Source of the DNA: Physcomitrium patens
Lineage: Eukaryota > Streptophyta > Bryopsida > Funariales > Funariaceae
Reading direction: 5' to 3'
Assembly (NCBI RefSeq): GCF_000002425.4
Contig: NC_037275.1
Coordinates: 12,258,390 to 12,322,389 of the forward strand
Length of the DNA: 64,000 nucleotides
Shown here: positions 22,801 to 35,802 of the stretch, one piece after another
Position numbering within the stretch: the first letter of the stretch is position 1
How the letters are laid out: the number at the start of each line of letters is the position of its first letter
Made by a program: the position numbers and the translations under genes
The notes under the pieces: model-generated
What the model was told of the DNA's origin: nothing
What the model saw: only the letters and a program-made list of their open reading frames with translations
Databases searched by the model: none

Positions 22801-23333
22801 GGTTGTCAGAGTTACATGCAATAATGAAGGCGCAGTTGAAGAAAGCTCAAGAACGACAAAAGATAAATGCAGATGTATATCGTAAAGAGCAACCACAACT
22901 CAACGTGGGTGATAAGGTATGGCTACTTCGTCGCAATATCAAGACCACTCGACCTTGTGACAAATTGGACTATCGTAGGCTTGGCCCCTTTTCTGTTTCT
23001 GAACAGATCAACCCAGTTGCATATCGGTTACATCTACCGGAGTCAATGAAGATCCATCCTGTATTCCACGTGTCTCTTCTTGAACCATATAAGACAGTGG
23101 ATATACAAGGAAGAAGACAAATGCCACCGCCTCCTATAGAAGTAGATAATAATGAAGAATTTGAGGTGGAAGAGATATTAGACTCAAGGCGGCGCCGAAA
23201 TAAGCTGGAATATCTTGTTCATTGGCGCGGATATGATATTAGTGAGCGCACATGGGAGCCATCCAGGAATCTAGCAAATGCATCAGCTAAAGTCAAAGTT
23301 TTTCATCAACGACATCCATCAAAACCAAGATGA
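19845..23333 (+). CDS. Chromovirus pol (protease, RT, RNase H, integrase, chromodomain)
   Basis: Single uninterrupted frame of about 1160 residues, in a different frame from gag and starting just after its end; recoding or re-initiation is usual for such layouts in this superfamily. Order: retropepsin with DSGASS near residue 41; reverse transcriptase with YLDD near 382; RNase H beginning ETDASDF near 528; integrase zinc finger HHCC (about 744-790, ending CDICSR); integrase core with D near 817 (SMDFI), D near 876 (SDRGTQF) and E near 914 (FHPQTDGQTERVN); and a C-terminal chromodomain (about 1105-1155, EYLVHWRGYDISERTWEP). The chromodomain is known in this clade to steer integration toward heterochromatin marks, which fits the element's position inside another retroelement. 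Confidence 0.95.
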   Translation: MRLESCTTSNKGPILSSKPSPCFIIDVRLGPNNYKASALVDSGASSCFLDEEFARCHRISLIQKTKPVHVEVIDGRPLSSGDVTHETLPVDVVINGHSSCVIFNIIRSPSNPVILGLSWLEKYNPRIDWISRKLDFPQSISNSSINQVKNHESSIVKLTPIGAKAFIHAAKEGSTFAIYAAPISESVKTSSGIPSQYQDYQDVFEKKNADILPEHRPYDCSIDLKEGTQPPFGPIYSLSQDELAELKTYIDENLAKNFIRHSKSPAGAPILFVKKKDGSLRMCIDYRGLNKITIKNRYPLPLISGLLDQLNQAKIYTKIDLRGAYNLVRIKEGDEWKTAFRTRYEHFEYNVMPFGLTNAPAAFQHLMNDVFREFLNNFVICYLDDILIYSKNVEEHEIHVRQVLQKLRDAGLYAKMEKCVFHTTQVDFLEYIISNDGLMMDSKKVQTIMDWKIPKIVRDVQCFLGFANYYRIFIKDFSRVAAPLTRLTSKDKFQWNQEAEAAFEALKTSFVSAPVLYRVDFSKAFFMETDASDFALGAVLSQMGTDDKLHPIAFHSRKFSAAEINYEIHDKELLAIVDSFQEWRHYLEGASSPVTVYTDHKNLEYFMSACVLNRRQARWSMSLSRFDFIITYRLGKQQGLSDALSRRSYFAPKEGDAAFEQQRTVLLKPEQFHLRAVKSTLTVDSTFLKQIQSSMSLDPLVHDIENNSSKSHDSSKFEFKNNLLYFEGRLYVPEGKARLRVLQARHDFPAAGHFGYNKTLELISRDFWWPQMWKSVKDFVQSCDICSRSKIPRHRPYGLLQPLPISEQPWSSVSMDFIIDLPSSRSYDSIFVIVDRFTKMAHFMPCTKSITGEETAKLFIDNIYRYHGLPKDIISDRGTQFVSRFWRTLFKILKVDIKLSSAFHPQTDGQTERVNQVLEQYLRCTINYQQDDWTNLLPLAEFAYNNTVHFSTQQTPFFANYGYHPRLDTFDFSKVDNPAAEDMANRLSELHAIMKAQLKKAQERQKINADVYRKEQPQLNVGDKVWLLRRNIKTTRPCDKLDYRRLGPFSVSEQINPVAYRLHLPESMKIHPVFHVSLLEPYKTVDIQGRRQMPPPPIEVDNNEEFEVEEILDSRRRRNKLEYLVHWRGYDISERTWEPSRNLANASAKVKVFHQRHPSKPR

Positions 23334-23572
23334 AAACCTCTCTTATAAAAGACACAAGATTGAGGAAGTTATGAAGGCCTCAATAGTGATCAAATAACAG
23401 GGTGGTCTTCTCGCCCTGGAATGGGACACTATTGATGGCTATGAGGACCCATCAACTATCTTCGAAGAGAACAAAGATCAGAGTATGTAGCAAATACAAT
23501 TCGCCGCATATTAGATTTTCTCAATATATAATCACCGCTCCTCGTGGAACTCGTCCCTAGAAGGGGGGGTAA

Positions 23573-24102
23573 TGTCACGGACATACATATAATTACCTAT
23601 ATGAATAGATAAAAGTATGTAAAAGTAGGTTAATTGTGTAATATCTTCTAGAGAAGCTTCTTAGAAGCTTCATAGACGCTGCTTTGACTTTATAGGAGTC
23701 TATAGTTGACTTTTAGGTTAGAAACTTGGTCAACAAGTTAGCCATGTGCCACGCATGTTGGAAGCTTAAAGAACAAGCTAACTACGTGGTCCATCCATAG
23801 AAAACTTGCCTTGCAAGCAAAGGCATGTGGCCTAGAAAGTCAACATATATTGGAGGTCTTATAGAACATCGCCACGTGGCTTCTAGTTAGATAGTATATA
23901 TAGAGGCAAGAGTGAAGCCCTCTTCACTCTTGTCAACTCCTTTCTTGCTTCTAGTCTAGTTTCAAGGGTCTCTAGTTTTCTTGTATTTTGGCAATAGCCA
24001 TTCCAGTTTCTTTCTTAATATACATATTTCTATTTTGTCCTATTTCTTTTTGAGAAAAGTCTCACTTACTCTTTAGCTTTCATCGAGTTCTTGTCCCTGA
24101 CA
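23573..24102 (+). repeat. 3' LTR of the young chromovirus
   Basis: 530 bp, the same length as the 5' LTR, with one difference noticed. It is directly preceded by the polypurine tract agaagggggggtaa and followed by the target duplication ggcca. Confidence 0.97.
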
Positions 24103-25205
24103 GGCCATCATTTGTAATAATGTATCTTAAGAAGTCAACTTGAGTTGTGTAAATTACACACTTTTTTAGCTTGGCATATAGTTCTACATACTTAAATTTT
24201 TGTAACATGCAAAAAATATAAAATTCATACTTTTTTGTATTTTTAGAATAGATTAACAAGTCATCTAAGCAATATATAATAAAATAATCTAAAATTTTCA
24301 AAAAAACATCATTAGATGTTATAAATAAGCAGCCATATTTGTGAATCTAAAAGACATGGCTAATATTTGAAATATCCACATCTAGTTTGAAATGTAATCT
24401 TTTATTTATCTTGTTTTTTAATGCATACGAATTTGTTTGTTTCTTGTGGATTTATTATATTATAGATATTTATATAATTGAATATATCAAGAAGTCCTAA
24501 TATCAAAGATAGAAGACATTTATTCTTAATGGTGATTATATTGAGTTACTAATAATCTACATACATTTGTAATGATCTACTATTTTGTTTTTAAAAAATA
24601 AGATAAAATCTTATATTAGAAATATTGAATGGCATATGAAGTTTTATAGTCAATTTTCTATCAATTTATTTATTAAATATATCCAACTTATTTTGAGATA
24701 AGCTATAAATTGATCCAAATAATTACTAAGTTTCTTCTTAAAGGTTAATTGAGTAATCATAAAAATAATGCTTTAGAAGATAATATGTAATTTTTTTTCA
24801 AATATCTTAATAATCCATATAGTACTTAGAATATCACTTGGAATCTTTTTACATTTAAAAATGGATGTAATATAAACAAAAAATGGTAATTTTTTTTTAC
24901 AACATGTTTAAAAACTTTAGCACCTACCAATAAGAGTTTGATTATATTAGACTTATGAAATTTTATAAAAACTTAGATTATGCTTTGGAAGAAATTGAGA
25001 TTATAAGAAACCTAGTCTATTCAAAGATTATACTTTTTTAGCCATGATAAAAATAAAATAATTAGATTAAAAAGAAATCTAATAATATTAAATATTACTA
25101 AGTTATTATAGCCATTTATTACTACATCTATATAAATAATTTCATAGAAAATATCTCTAAAAGACAAAAAAAAAAAAAAACCATCTATGATTTCTATGTG
25201 CATGA

Positions 25206-25794
25206 TGTTGTGATGTAATATGACTATATGGTGAAAATATAATCAAAAATAGATTTTTAATTAATACTCGATTATCTTATTTCAATAATAATTCAAAATA
25301 TTTAAACATGGCTTTTATAAAAGCCTCTTAGTTTATTTTCTTGTCTTGATAGTTAGTAGGTTAAAGGTTGATTAGTAATTTTATCTTCTAGGCTGTAGAG
25401 ACTCTTTTATTACCTTAGAAAGACCATAAATTAGTAAAATCAGATTAAAAGAAATAAATAATTAGCATGGTTGATACTAAGGTTAAGTTGATGATAGAAT
25501 TGGACTATAAAATCCATAAGATAGATTAGATTGATACTCGAGGGTCGACCATTTGTGAGATATGGTCAAAATTAGACCTCCTGCCACTATAACAACGACC
25601 TAGGGCAAAATAGGATTTTATTTGAAGATCAAAGATTAGAATTCAAGAACTAACTAAGAGCTTATTTTAGAAACATAAGACTTGTTTTGATAGGATTTGT
25701 TCGGACTTAGCAATTGTTGTTCAAAATCAGGATTTGTATTGGTAACTTGAAATTTATGCAATTCAATTAGAGCTAGTATTCTTAACTAGTTCAT
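25206..25794 (+). repeat. Left LTR of the 25.2-36.2 kb gypsy element
   Basis: Starts TGTTGTGATG and is followed by the primer-binding-like tggtatcacatc. The first 375 bp match 35803-36177. The end near 25794 is inferred from the primer site, because the right LTR is truncated. Confidence 0.75.
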
Positions 25795-28700
25795 AAAAAT
25801 GGTATCACATCTATGATAAAAAAATTTGATAGTACTTGGTTGATTGGGTGTGCTAAGTGCATGTAAAAATTTATAAAAATCTAACAATGTGATAAAGAAA
25901 TATCTAGGTTTTGGTACAAGAAAGTATCAAAAATTAGCAATTTGGAGTTGGATAGAATTTCTATGATATTTGAAGATTTGCCAATTGAATCAAGGTGAAA
26001 TTTGGCATAGTATTAGAAGTCTTAAAGATCAAGCAATATACCAATTTTGAATTGAAGTTAATAGTTGGAATAGAAGAAATCATTACTGGAACATTTGCAT
26101 TAACTTTCAAGTTGGCAACCGATTAACATTAGTGTGGTTTTTGGGCGTTTTCTCATGATTTGTAATTTGGATTGGAATGAATTCTTTTTGAGCACATAAA
26201 AAACTTTTAATAGTACTTATATGCAAAATTTTGCTCCAAGTGGATAATTAAATTAGAAGCTATGGTTTGCTAAAGTTGATTGATTAGAGTTAAGGTTTGT
26301 AAAGAAAATTCAAAATTACCTAATTATGAAAGTAACAAGGCAATTGGAGCTTATGTATGGTTGAGATTGCTAAGAAGAGTGTTTTTGAGTACTTTGTATT
26401 GGAATTAAGCACTTTTGAATTAAAATTCAAAATACATTCTTCTTATAAGAATAAAACATATTATGATTTTTGGATACTTGTAAAACACAATCCCACTTTC
26501 CACAACTATATACCTAGTGCATTTTCAAATAGGACAACACATAGTATGACATAAGTGGTGAATCTGATGTAAAAGTTTGAAGTGGAAGGTATTGGATTGT
26601 ATTTGTGGTTATTTGAAATTGATGGTACATGAAGGCAAGAAGGTTGAATTTGAAGTCTTTATTGGAGCTTTGGATGGAGCTTTAAGTAGAGCTTCAAGTC
26701 CATTTTTTATTGGTGAACAAGGTATGCACTTTGATCCAAATAGTGCAAAAATATTTCAAGCATTTACATTATTTATGCAACAATAATAGGACAATGATTG
26801 CAAAGAGGCTTTGGCAACCAAATCATTACAAGCACTGGTTAACAATGTTGACTAAGTTAATGAGAGATATTTCCAAATATTTAAGATGTTATGTCTCAAA
26901 AATAGAATTGAATCATGTTTTTGAGAAGGAGATGATTCAATTATTTGAGCTTGTTATGGTACTAGAGATAAGAGAGCATATAAGTCTATTATAGAGCAAT
27001 TTAAAAGTTCATAGGAGATATTTTTACATGCATTGAAGGATGAATTTTTTTTAGAAGATATTGATTGAATTATGAATAAATAATTCTTAAAATAGATTAA
27101 ATGACCTAATAAGAATTTAAAAGCTATAGAATTATTAAAAAAATTTAAAAGGTAATTTTTTTGATTATTAAAAATAGAAAAGTTAACATTGGGACCAAAC
27201 AAGGTTGAATTATTTCTTCAAGCTACTGATAGAAAATTACAAGAAAAGTTAGAAGTTCTTTTTAAAGACAAAGAAGAGGATGAAGGATTAACAACAAAGT
27301 GGAGGGCTGTTGAAGTTGCTATTGGATTGCTTGCTAAAAGAAAAAAAAGAAAGGATAGGCTTGGTACTTAAAGAGTGGTATAAGTACCAAGGACTCCAAT
27401 GCCTACTACATGATTGATTATGCCTATTATCAAACATCTACTAGCTATACCAAAAAAAAAAGATATGGGACTTAAAGAGATTGTACGTGGAATGTAGGAT
27501 CTTCAAATCAAACTAATAAGGCTTGAGAAGAAGACTTCTACAAAAGTTCAAAGGCTACTTTTAAAAAAAGACATGTACAAAGATGTATTTGATATGATGA
27601 TGATTTTCATTCTCAAAAAGATTGTAGTGAATTTAATGAAATGGTGTAACAAGACATTTTTTATTGAAAAGATGGAAAATTTGCATTAAAGGATACTGGT
27701 GATCCTCTCTAAATCAACTTTGATAAAGGAGGAATGAAAGCATTGATTAAGGATTATTTGGTAATATATGGGATTGTAGCAATAAAAGGTGCTTATTATG
27801 GAACTAAGATGGATAATGATGGAAAACCAAATTTTATTGGAAATGTTCAACTAAGTGAATTTTGGTCTTTTGTCATTTTTACAATGCAAAAAGAGAAGCT
27901 ATTATACAAAACTTTGTTAAAAACTGCTGTGATAATTTGTAGTGCTACAAGCTAGGAAGATCCTATAGAAGTTTTTTTAGTACATGCATATATTATTAAA
28001 AGCCAACATGAAGCTTTAATGGAAGAAAAGAGGAGAAAAAATGTTGATGATAGAAGATAAGAAAATTCTTTCAAAAGGCAAACTTGAAGAAATAAGACTC
28101 ATAAAGCAACTTCACAAGAATTACTTATAAAAATTACTTCAATTATATTGGAAGAAAAAAAAAAGAAAATAAAAGATAAAGATAAAGATAAATTGACAAC
28201 TTACAAATTACTCTTTGATATTGAAGTAGCAACAGATTTAAAAGAAGTGCTTGAGGAATATGTGCTCAATGCTAAGGTTGAGTTTATATTAAAGGAGATT
28301 TTAGAAATTATCAAAAAAAAATTCTATGATATTTTTATTAATAGTATTAAACAAAAGAAGCAACTAATGGAAGAAGTTGGATGAAGTCATGCTATTGATG
28401 CATGCATATATGAAGATGAAGAAGATGAATTTGATAATTGTTGCAAACAATTAGCAAGTGAGGAGAAGAGTCACAATCAAAGAGTATGTTTTGATGATGA
28501 AAGTAATAAAGATAAAGAAGTTTCAAGTCATTGTATTTGGAAGCATTAAGCTAAAGCAACTATAGAGATACTAGTGAAGGTTGGAGATATAGATGAGCCA
28601 GTTGTTACCTTCATTAACTATGGTTCGGAGATAAATCTTATGTTTAAGAAACTTTATATAATACAAACATGGCTAATTGATATGGAGCATGGATGGATAA

Positions 28701-31700
28701 TATATGTAGCTAATAATATAAAAGGTGAATTATATGGTGTTTGCTTAGATGTAAAAATTTGAATTAATGATATTGCAATGGAACAAAATTTCTTTATTTA
28801 AGATGTAACGTCTTATCTTCTTATTTTGAGGTAACCATATAGTATTGCAACTTAGATGGAAACAAAGATACTTGATTATGATTCAGCTTATGCACAAATT
28901 TGTGATAAGGATGGAAGGAGGGCAATACAATTTTTGACAGTGGCTCTAAATCATAAGTAGAATTGAGATAAATTGAGAGAAAATCCATTGCCAAGGATTG
29001 TTGAAGAATTCAAGGATTTTTTTGGAGATATTGCTATAAAGCAAGATTATGTAGGTACAAAAAGAGAGGTACTCTCGCAAGATGTAGGTGCCTTAGATGC
29101 ATGATTTATTAGCATTTTTGAAAATGGAAGTATAATATATAAGAAGATTAAGGACTTAAAAAGAAAAAAAAAATTAATTATGTACTATTGAAAAAGAATT
29201 GTGTGGATTAGAAATATTAGAAGATAATAAAAAGATTACTAGTATTTATGAAGAAAATGGATTGAAAGATCTTTTGAAATTGATTGCATCTATTAGATTA
29301 AGAAATAATGATAAAGTTATATAAATTCTTTTAAAAAACGTTTATGATATGATTGAATCTTTTTAAGCACTAGAGGTTATAGTTGAGACAAAATATAAGA
29401 TAGTAGATAAAAAGATGAAACTTGTTGGTCAACCTTTGCTAGAAGATTGTAAAGAATAGATAGAAGAAGCATCAAGAAAAAAGAGCTTAAGAAATCTAAA
29501 GAATATTAGGCATAATTTTACTAAAAAGACTTTTGAAGAATTGAAGATTGATTCTAATGGTTCTTTGTTGCTTGATGAAGTTGTTTGCTTCAAAAAAATG
29601 TTGGCAAAATGAGATAGATTATTAGCCTTTGAATCTCACAAAATTAGGTGTGTGGATCCAAATATTATAACCTCTATGGTTATTTTCACTATATCACATA
29701 TATCTTAGAATTTAAGGCCAATTCTAGTACCAAGGGCATATTTACCAAACTTAATAGAATTATTGAAAGAAAAGATGAAGATAAAGATTTTTGAACCCTC
29801 TTTTGCACCAAATTCTGGTTGATAGTTTATAGTGCCTAAAAAAAATAGATCAAGATGATTTATTCAAGATATGTAGCTAATAAATGCGATAACTATCACG
29901 AATGTAAGAATTGGATGAATAGTGGATAAATTTGTTGAAACATTTGTAGGAAGGACAATCTATTCAATGGGTGATTTGTATTTAGACTATGATCAATTTC
30001 AACTTATAGAAGAGAATAGAGATATGACAAAAATGAAAACACCACTTAGACTAGTTAGAATGTATACACTTCTTTAAGGTGCAACTAATTTAATTATACA
30101 TATGATGAATGGAATGAATAAGGTATTGAGGGATTTTATTTCTAAAAATACTATGTCTTTTCTAGATGATGTTCCTATTAAGAGGTGCAAAGAAGAAAAC
30201 AAGGAAGAAACTTTAAGTAAGAAAGGGTGTCATAAGTATATTGCTCATTATATACAAGATTATTAAAAAATATTGACTCAGCTTGAGGAAGTTCATCTTA
30301 CATTATTAAGTGTGAAATTTATATTTGGAATACAAGAGGTCATAATTATTAGACATTTATGTGGATTTTATAGAAGAAAACCAAATCTAATCAAAGTTGA
30401 TATAATTGAGAGAATAAAAGAGGATTATAGTTCTTTAACATAGGTTTGTATGTTTTTAGGTGCATGTGTATTTTATCGTATTTAGATTCTTCACAACGTC
30501 CACAGAGCAAATTCATTGTATGAACTCTTATAAAAAGACTATTGGTTTAAATGGGAAGAAAAGTATATTAAAGCAATGCAAAGATTAAAGAAATTATTGA
30601 CATCACCTCAAGTGTTGAGAAAAATTGATTATAAGTGCAATAGACATGTGATTCATAAAGTGGATACTAGTCTAATTGCCATTGGATGGACTGTAGGTCA
30701 AAATGATTTGAATGGATATAGATTTTTAGTATAATTTGGAGCTAAGGTTTTAAGTAGTCGCCAACATACATATTCATAGGTAAAAAGAGAACTATGGGGA
30801 GTTGTTTCAGTTATGAAAGCTAAAAAAGATTATTTGAATAGGATAATGGTGGTAATTGAAATAGATTGCTTATATCAAGTCATTAAATCTAGAATTCAAG
30901 CATGTTGCGAAAAAAGACAATTTAGTCGCAGATATGTTATCTTGAGCAATATGTGATAGAAAAGATGAGATGTTTGAGGATATTAATGATGTGGATACAA
31001 AATTTTATTTAGTTGCACAATTGAACAAGAAAGATAAGCCATTTCATAAAAAAATTATGAAAAGGAGTTATTGGATATTAAACATCATTTGAGTACATTA
31101 ATCAAGTATGCTAATTGATCAGTTGAAAAATTTAAACAAATCAAGAGAAAAACATATATGATCATATTACAAGGAGGATTTCTATGGAAGAGACCAAAAT
31201 CAAATATTACAATGCCACTACAAGTAGTAGGTATTAAAAAAGAACAACAAAGACTACTCAAGAAATTTCATGATAGTCTGTGGGTAGAGCATAGAGGAAT
31301 TTGGGCTACTTTTGTTAAATTGAAGGAACGATATTGGTGGAAGAATATGCAACAAGATGTAGCTTCATTTATAGAATCTTATGTAACTTGTCAGATTTAT
31401 TCAAATATACAACATCGAGATGGTTTATATCTGACATACCTTTTGGCTATTTATTTTAAATGAATTGTGGATTTGATTATTATGTCAATGGAACTATGGA
31501 AAATAAAATATTTAATTTTGGCTTGTGAAGATTTATCAAACCAAGTAAAAGACAGGGCATTAAGAACAAAGTCTATAGAGACAATTTGGAGGTTTTTACT
31601 TAAAGATATTATTTGTCACTATGAATGTGTAGAAAAAATCACTACAGATCATAGAAAATTGAATATCCATGAAGCTTGTGAATTCTTTAAGAAATGTGGA

Positions 31701-31749
31701 ATTAAATTATCATTAACTTCTTCTCTAGATTATAAACAATGTCTATATT

Positions 31750-34700
31750 ATATATCATCCACCTTTAGTCGATCGCTAATTACCTTGAAATAAGCATCTT
31801 ATTGTATAGCTTCCTTCCATTCTACCTCTTTAGTTAGATCTAAAATGATACTACTAATGGTAGTGACTTCTATCTTGTCTTTCAATTTGTCTTTCAAGTC
31901 ATGTTTCTATGATAAACTATTTGACATAGTATGTTATTGCCTTTGCTTGGATTCAAGCTGGATATCAAAAAGTTACAACTATTCTTTCCAACGATGATGC
32001 CATGATTTCATATTTTTCACATACAAATCATGCAACAAAGATGGATGGTTAGTCCAAACAACTACTCGTTTTCTCAATAGATAATGTCGCTACATCTTTA
32101 TGGCATGTACAATTTTTAATTTCTCTTGATCACATGTAAAGTAATTACACTTAGCTCTTTTAAGCTTGTGTGATTCATACACTATAAATTGAAGGCCCCT
32201 ACCAAAGTCTTGTTGAATGACTGTTCCAATAGCAAATTTGGAAGCATCAATGTCAAGTGTACAAGAGAGATTAAGATCATATGGTTGAAATATTGGAATA
32301 GTAATGAGTGCCTCCTTTAACTTATCAAAGGCATTTTATTGCTCGAGTTTCTATTTAAATTGGGCACTCTTTTCTAATAGGCTTATTAATGAGGCAGTAA
32401 TGTGAGCAAATCACCAAACAAAATGGCAATAGTATCCAACAAGGCCTAAAAATAAGTGAACTTCAGAAGCATCTTTAGAGATTGGCCAATCTTCCACTGC
32501 TTTCATCTTATCTTACTCCATACATGCGTCTTTGGAAGACACCACATGCTCCAAAAAGGTGACTTCTGACTTTTGAAGTTCACATTTTGATTGCTTGCAA
32601 TAGAAACAACATTCTTGCATTCAATGTAGCACCTCCCGTAGTTGTTGCTCATATTCTTCAAGGATTTTATTATATATAAGGATATCATTAATGAAGACAA
32701 CTACATATTTATTCAAAAGATCTCAAAATAATCTGTTCATGTGATCCATCAAAGAAACTGAAACATTGGTAAGACTAAAAGATAAAACTACCTATCCAAA
32801 ATGTTCATGTCACATATGAAATATCGTCTTTTTTACATCCTCTCTTGCAATAGATGTTTGCCAATAATTCCTTTAAAGATCCAATTCATTAAAGATGATT
32901 GCACCTCAAAGTTGATTAAGAAGATCATCCATATATAGAAGTGGATATGCATTTTTAACAGTCTTTTTATTGAAACCTACATAGTTGATGCAAAGGTAAA
33001 ATCCACCATCTTTCTTAGGTGCAAAGAGTACAAGTACTTCCTATGGTGATGTGTTTTTTCAAATGAGTTCTTTTTCTAAGAGTTTGTCTAATGTCTTCTA
33101 CAGCTCTTTAAGTTCTTTTGGTGCTAGGTGATAAATTGGTCGACTTGTTGGTTGGGCTCCAGACAACAGTTCTATTTAGAAAGAGGCACCTCGATTAGAA
33201 GGTATGCGACTAGGTAGGTCAGTTGGAAAGACATTGTAATATTTACGTATAAATTGCTTTGCCTGTTCTATTCCTTAAGCTATCTTATTTACTAATGATG
33301 CAAGATTTAAAACCACCAAATATAATAGTTGCTTATGTTGTAGTTACTTCTTTATAAAGGTCATTCCTACAAATAAGACTTTGGTTACAGATTATTTTTT
33401 CTCTTCACTTGATGTGGAGAAACAAAGAATCACCTTGCATCCTCCATCTTTGAAAGAGATTGTCCTTGCTATCCAATTAACTTGCTAATTTTTCATCTGA
33501 AGCCATGGCAAATGAAGGATAACATCATACCTTAGCTTTGTCACCTTAAATCTCTCTCTTAAGATGTAGGTGTCTATTAATCTCAAGGGTTCTTTTTTAC
33601 ACATCTCTTTCAATATATTCTCTTGGTTATATACAAGGTATATACTTCTTCCTTTGATTTCTTTGATTTTAATTCTAAGTCAATTGCCGATTTTAATTGA
33701 AATGTAATTTTTTGTAGAGCCGCAATCTACAAAAACTTGACATGGTTGTCTTCTTAGTAGTCCCATCAAGTGTATTAATCGACTCTTTTTATAGTTGTTT
33801 GATACTATGTCATTTATCTCTGAGAAACAATGGCTACTTCTAGTACTAGCCCTCGGCGCCTTTACTAGAGAGCCCCATTTTTTTGCTATGATTTATTATT
33901 GACTTGGTGAATTTTGAGACTATGAATTTGCCTTCTCTTGCTGGTACTTATACTTTGATGTTTTGAACAACCTTTGATCTGATGGCCTGACTCCCAACAA
34001 TAGAAATGTAATTCTTTTTGTGATATCAATGATCTTTGTACGACATCAATCTCCATTGGCATTGGTTGTTGTGCTGTAATATTAAATAGTGGCATAGAAC
34101 TTTGTGCTATAGGTTGTGTTCTACAATTTTGGAAATCTATAGCATCGACCCTCTCTGCAATCCAAATTACCTCTTTGAATGTTTGTGGATTCTTTAGCTC
34201 TACTTCTCACTAGACTCCAAGTTTCAAACCTCATAGGAATTAATCCATGATCTTTGCCTCCAAAATATTGTCAATTTGGAGACATAGAAATTTGAATTGG
34301 GAGACATAAACTTGCACCAACTTAGCTTATATAAGATTTGCCAACTGATTGCGTGCTATCTTTTTTACATTGATGGACCAAAATTGATTCCTAAACTTGG
34401 TTTCAAATTCCTTTCAATCACAAAATCCACCTTAAGTTTCATAACTTTGAATTCAATGCCCCCACCAAATGGCTACCACATCTCTCAAATAGTTGGCTAC
34501 TTATATGATTCCTTCAATGGTATTTGTCTCAGATAGTTGGAGGTATTGTCGCATGTTGAATAGCCATTGACATACAACTTCTTGTCTTGAAGTTTTAGAG
34601 TATGTACTAGACTTATTCAATTTCAACCTAGTAGATGTCAACTCTCTTGTCCTCGAGGCTTCTATTTGTCCTTGCAAAGTAGTTATTTAACCTAAGAGGT

Positions 34701-35500
34701 GTTGTATTTGAATCTCTATTTGGGATTGCTCTACTATATCTCTCATATTGTAATTTCTCCTATGGACTCTACTATTGTAATGCCTTCTCACCTCCTGATT
34801 ATTATTTTTTTTAATTTTTTTTTAATTGTATCTTGTAGTAGCCTCAACACAGTATCCAATGTGACTACAATAACTGACCGTGGACTAAATGATGACTTTT
34901 GACATGCTACTAAAAATAAATAGTCTAAAACTTGCTCTAATACAAATGAAACAAGACTAAACTCTCTCAAAAATCCAAGATCCTTCTAATCTATAACAAC
35001 ATAAGGCCTTATCACAAAATAGGACAAAAAAAACCAAAAAAAAACTAAACGGAATTAAAAAAAATAAGAAATGAAAGACAAAATTGAGTACACAAAAACA
35101 AAAAAAAAACAAATCTGAATACAAAGATGCAAAACCAAACTTTACTAATTAAAAGGGTCCAAAGCCATACCTCACTAGATGCCCCAAAAGGCCCTGACCA
35201 ATCCTATTTATATCTTATCCTATCATCCTAGATCTTCTAGAATATTTCTAAGTGGTGGATTCTATTTAGACAATCATCTTAAACTCTTTTTTTAGAAGAT
35301 TTTGTGATGGATCTCATCTAGACAACTGACCTAAGTATTTTCTAAAAGTTTCTATAGTGGACTCCACTTAAATAACCACTTTAAATCTTCTTTAGAATGT
35401 TCCATAGTGGATCTTACTTAGTCCACTAACCTAACCTCAATTCTAGAAACTTGCATGGTTTTAATTATCTATATAATTATCTTATCTATACCATGTTACA
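31750..35500 (-). mobile_element. Partial Ty3/gypsy element nested on the minus strand
   Basis: A minus-strand element fragment inside the plus-strand gypsy pol. From high to low coordinates: LTR (about 34947-35500, starting TGTAACATGG), primer site resembling tgtattagagc (about 34931-34943), gag with a zinc-knuckle region (CYCWESGHQIKGC near 33.97-34.0 kb), protease and reverse transcriptase regions (about 32.4-33.7) and RNase H (about 31.9-32.3). It stops near 31750 without its integrase or 3' LTR, so it is incomplete as well as multiply broken. It post-dates the element it interrupts. Confidence 0.75.
34947..35500 (-). repeat. 5' LTR of the nested minus-strand gypsy fragment
   Basis: Read on the minus strand it starts TGTAACATGG, carries repeated ggatccactata-like segments and ends just before an initiator-Met-like primer site. 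No second copy was seen at the other end of the fragment. Confidence 0.6.
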
Positions 35501-35802
35501 CCATATATAATAATAATTCATGATAATACCACGTATTCATTAAGGGAGTAAGATGGTATTAGGTTGAAGATACCTGTTGTTGAGAAGCAAGTGAAGATTT
35601 TCAAAAGACGAGATGGAGAAATTAATATGAAAGATCATGCTAAAGATATCAATATTTTTGAAGAAGATAATTGTTTTGAAGTGGATAGTGAAATTAGTAA
35701 TGAAGGATTTGATGCACAAAATGAAGAGATAGTATGATGCCAATTATGACATATAGTTCATTTGGAGCATGCTGGAGGATGCGTATGTTAAGAGAGGATA
35801 GA

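Larger units (their letters stand above)
18090..24102 (+). mobile_element. Young, whole-looking chromovirus (Ty3/gypsy, chromodomain type)
   Basis: A 6013-bp LTR retroelement bounded by 530-bp direct LTRs (18090-18619 and 23573-24102) that start TGTCACGG and end CCTGACA. A 5-bp target duplication, ggcca, lies at 18085-18089 and 24103-24107. By eye the LTRs differ at one position, about 0.2 percent; at an assumed 1e-8 substitutions per site per year this means roughly 0.1 million years. A leader with a candidate primer-binding site, a gag frame, a pol frame and a purine tract (agaagggggggtaa, 23559-23572) follow in order. gag and pol are each uninterrupted, so the element looks whole. The C-terminal chromodomain and gene order place it with chromoviruses, probably the Tcn1-like group known from mosses. 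It lies inside a decayed relative on the opposite strand. Confidence 0.97.
13822..25205 (-). mobile_element. Old chromovirus (Ty3/gypsy), decayed, host of the young copy
   Basis: This minus-strand fossil belongs to the same chromodomain family as the element at 18090-24102. Parts in element order from high coordinates: protease region (about 25.02-25.2 kb, with an IDVVINGYNNLVIFNII-like stretch), reverse transcriptase (about 24.1-24.5 and 18.0-18.09 kb), RNase H (about 17.5-17.9), integrase (about 16.2-17.3), chromodomain (about 15.95-16.06) and a 3' LTR remnant (about 13.82-14.27). It is split by the young chromovirus, and an unrelated 1.2-kb repeat lies between chromodomain and LTR. The gag region and 5' LTR are not visible next to it; the segment ends where the neighbouring element's LTR begins. 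It is very heavily broken, with many breaks per domain and strong AT enrichment, so it is clearly much older than its insert. Confidence 0.85.
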
